Assembly: GCA_902496005.1 (NCBI GenBank)
Contig: CABUZI010000093.1
Span: 1 to 6,601 of the forward strand
Source of the DNA: an uncultured Collinsella sp.
Lineage (GTDB): Bacteria; Actinomycetota; Coriobacteriia; Coriobacteriales; Coriobacteriaceae
Reading direction: 5' to 3'
Length of the DNA stretch: 6,601 nt
In this document: piece after piece, positions 4,999 through 6,601 of the stretch
Layout: each line of letters begins with the position of its first letter
Numbering within the stretch: the first letter of the stretch is position 1
Translations under genes and position numbers: made by a program
Notes under the pieces: model-generated
The model's database searches: none
Told to the model about the DNA's origin: nothing
The model's input: only the letters and a program-made list of their open reading frames with translations

Positions 4999-6601
4999 TA
5001 GCAGCCCTCCTCTCGCGCGACCGTCTTGGAATTAGCAATGTCCGCGACGTTAGAAGGACCGCCCGAGCGACCGATTAGCAGGTCCACCAACTCGTCTGCC
5101 AGCGACTCAACCGTATAGAGGCCGTCAAAGCGCAGCGGCACGCCTGCCTTCGCAAGCGCCAGCGCCATGCGCTGGGCAGCGGGAACACCCAAGCCGATTG
5201 ATTTAAGCTCATCCGCATGCGCAAAAACCTGAGCGGGCGTGCCCTCGGCAAACACCGCGCCCTCGTTCATCACGACAATACGGTCGCAGCAATTGGCCAG
5301 GTCATCCATGCTGTGCGAAACCATGACAACGGTCAGGCCCTCGCGATGGAGTCGATCGATGAGCCCTAAGAAATCCCTGCGCGCAGCCGGATCGAGCCCC
5401 GCCATGGGTTCATCGAGCACCAGGACTTCGGGCTCCATGGCGAGCACGCCGGCGAATGCCACACGCCGTTGCTGACCGCCCGAAAGCTCAAAGGGACTCT
5501 TGTCGCCGACCGTGGAAAGGTCGAGGCCCACGCGTGAGAGCGATGACTCGACACGACGGTCGACTTCATCTTGCGGCAAGCCAAGGTTATGCGGACCAAA
5601 CGCCACGTCCTGCGCCACGGTTTCGGCAAACAGCTGACGCTCAGGATATTGAAACACCACGCCGACCTTGGCCTTAACCGCGGCGGCGTCTTTCTTGTTT
5701 GACAGATCGAGCCCCAGCGCGCGAACGGTTCCTTCCTGGGGACGAATCAGCCCGTTGAGATGCTGGACCAGCGTCGACTTACCCGAACCGGTATGACCTG
5801 CCAAGCCCAGGAACTCGCCGCGACGCACCGTCAGCGATACATCGCGCAGCGCCCACGGGCTGCTGGGGTCGTTTCCCCAGAGAGCCTGTTTGTTCGATTT
5901 GCCCGCAGTGGCCGAGCGCTTAAGCCAGCGGCGGCGCTCGCGCGGACTGAGCGAATAACTGTACGAAACATGGAATAGCTCGATGACGGGCTCCGACGCG
6001 TTGCCCTCGTTGTCTACCGGAACAGTGCCGTCAGCGATTTCCAACTGGGATACAGAAGACTGCCCCGCGATGCCTGCCCCACTTCGCTCGGCATAAGCCT
6101 GCGCAATCTTAGCGACCATATCCGCCTCACGCACCTGCGCATGAACAGGCACGCCCTTCGCACGAAGCGCCATGCCCAAACGGCACGACTCTGGCATGTC
6201 AAGGTTGAGCTGTGCGAGTTCATTCGCCCGCGTCAGAATCTCCTCGGGCGTACCCAGCATGGCAACTCGTCCCGCCTGAAACACGGCGACACGATCGGCC
6301 TCGGCGGCCTCCTCCATAAAGTGCGTAATCATCACGATGGTCATGCCGCGATCGTGCAACGCGCGGCAAGCCTTCATGAGGCCCTTGCGCCCACGCGGAT
6401 CGAGCATCGAGGAAGCCTCGTCCAATACGAGCACGCGCGGTTCCATGGCGAGCACGCCGGCAAGCGCCACGCGCTGCTTTTGGCCGCCCGAAAGCGCATG
6501 GGTCTCGTGGCGCTCAAAGCCCACTAGGCCCACGCCCTTCAGCGCCTCGCGCACGCGCTGCGCAATTTGCGCCGATGGCACGCCAAGGTTTTCGGGACCG
6601 A
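4998..6601 (-). CDS. ECF transporter ATPase, fused EcfA1-EcfA2 type, 5'-partial
   Basis: Cytoplasmic ATP-hydrolysing subunit of the ECF transporter, with two ABC domains in one chain. The frame is open through base 6601, where it encodes GPENLGVPSAQ, so Walker A and the Q-loop of the first domain are outside the window and the GTG at 6581 is not the start. First domain: signature LSGGQKQ (6474-6494), Walker B with LDEASSMLDP, and an H-loop MITHFM; this is the EcfA1 type. Second domain: Walker A GHTGSGKST (5772-5798), Q-loop FQYPERQLF, signature LSGGQQR (5466-5486), Walker B VLVLDEP (5406-5426) with AGLDP, and an H-loop SHSMDD; this is the EcfA2 type. Both catalytic glutamates and both switch histidines are present, so two active sites are expected. 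Each domain ends in an EcfA-like C-terminal segment (for example SIGLGVPAAQRMALALAKAG). An unusual basic insertion lies near the start of the second domain. It stops with TAA overlapping the ecfT ATG. Confidence 0.95.
   Translation of the reverse strand, partial: GPENLGVPSAQIAQRVREALKGVGLVGFERHETHALSGGQKQRVALAGVLAMEPRVLVLDEASSMLDPRGRKGLMKACRALHDRGMTIVMITHFMEEAAEADRVAVFQAGRVAMLGTPEEILTRANELAQLNLDMPESCRLGMALRAKGVPVHAQVREADMVAKIAQAYAERSGAGIAGQSSVSQLEIADGTVPVDNEGNASEPVIELFHVSYSYSLSPRERRRWLKRSATAGKSNKQALWGNDPSSPWALRDVSLTVRRGEFLGLAGHTGSGKSTLVQHLNGLIRPQEGTVRALGLDLSNKKDAAAVKAKVGVVFQYPERQLFAETVAQDVAFGPHNLGLPQDEVDRRVESSLSRVGLDLSTVGDKSPFELSGGQQRRVAFAGVLAMEPEVLVLDEPMAGLDPAARRDFLGLIDRLHREGLTVVMVSHSMDDLANCCDRIVVMNEGAVFAEGTPAQVFAHADELKSIGLGVPAAQRMALALAKAGVPLRFDGLYTVESLADELVDLLIGRSGGPSNVADIANSKTVAREEGC
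5006..5011 (-). promoter_or_regulatory. Ribosome binding site for ecfT inside the 3' end of ecfA
   Basis: AGGAGG on the minus strand lies 7 nt before the ecfT ATG and within the last codons of the fused ATPase gene. With the TAATG stop/start overlap this indicates coupled translation, which would keep ATPase and EcfT production in step. Confidence 0.75.

Noticed and set aside
4066..5001. Plus-strand open frame of 311 codons
   Set aside because: It is antisense to ecfT, and its His/Arg/Gln-rich composition is typical of a shadow of a hydrophobic membrane protein gene.
6579..6581. GTG as the start of the ATPase gene
   Set aside because: The frame stays open to the window edge and encodes the conserved GPENLG block just upstream, so this is an internal valine.

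Overview
The window carries seven protein-coding genes, all read from the minus strand, at roughly 60% GC. Transcription therefore runs from right to left. Two functional blocks are visible. On the right (about 3259-6601) is an energy-coupling factor (ECF) vitamin/metal uptake module: a fused two-domain ATPase (partial, its 5' end beyond base 6601), the transmembrane coupling protein EcfT, and two small tandem paralogues of the pyridoxamine 5'-phosphate oxidase-like flavin split-barrel family. On the left (1-3001) is an arginine biosynthesis operon in the order argC, argJ, argB; argB runs off the left edge.

The gene content, the fused EcfA1-EcfA2 ATPase, GTG start use and composition suggest a high-GC Gram-positive gut actinobacterium of the Coriobacteriia type (Collinsella-like). 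This is an inference from recall of such genomes, not something the window proves.

Layout, in order of transcription: fused ecfA (stop TAA overlapping the ecfT ATG by one base), ecfT, 30 bp, PPOX-like gene 1, 51 bp, PPOX-like gene 2, then a 220-bp-scale intergenic region. That region holds a very long GC-rich hairpin (3168-3221), which probably ends the ECF transcript, and then an AT-richer control region with two tandem ARG-box-like dyads (3086-3124) and a candidate extended -10 promoter (3071-3079) for argC. After argC comes a 134-bp spacer with a small hairpin, then argJ, an 81-bp spacer and argB.

Functionally, ArgB phosphorylates N-acetylglutamate, ArgC reduces the acyl phosphate to the semialdehyde, and ArgJ recycles the acetyl group from N-acetylornithine to glutamate, so this is the cyclic ornithine pathway. 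The paired ARG boxes point to ArgR/AhrC-type repression by arginine. In the ECF module the two ATPase domains drive EcfT and a substrate-binding S component that is not in the window; the substrate is unknown. I found no wholly new system. The points most worth a second look are the operator, the long hairpin, the tandem flavoprotein genes attached to the ECF module, and details of the fused ATPase and EcfT.
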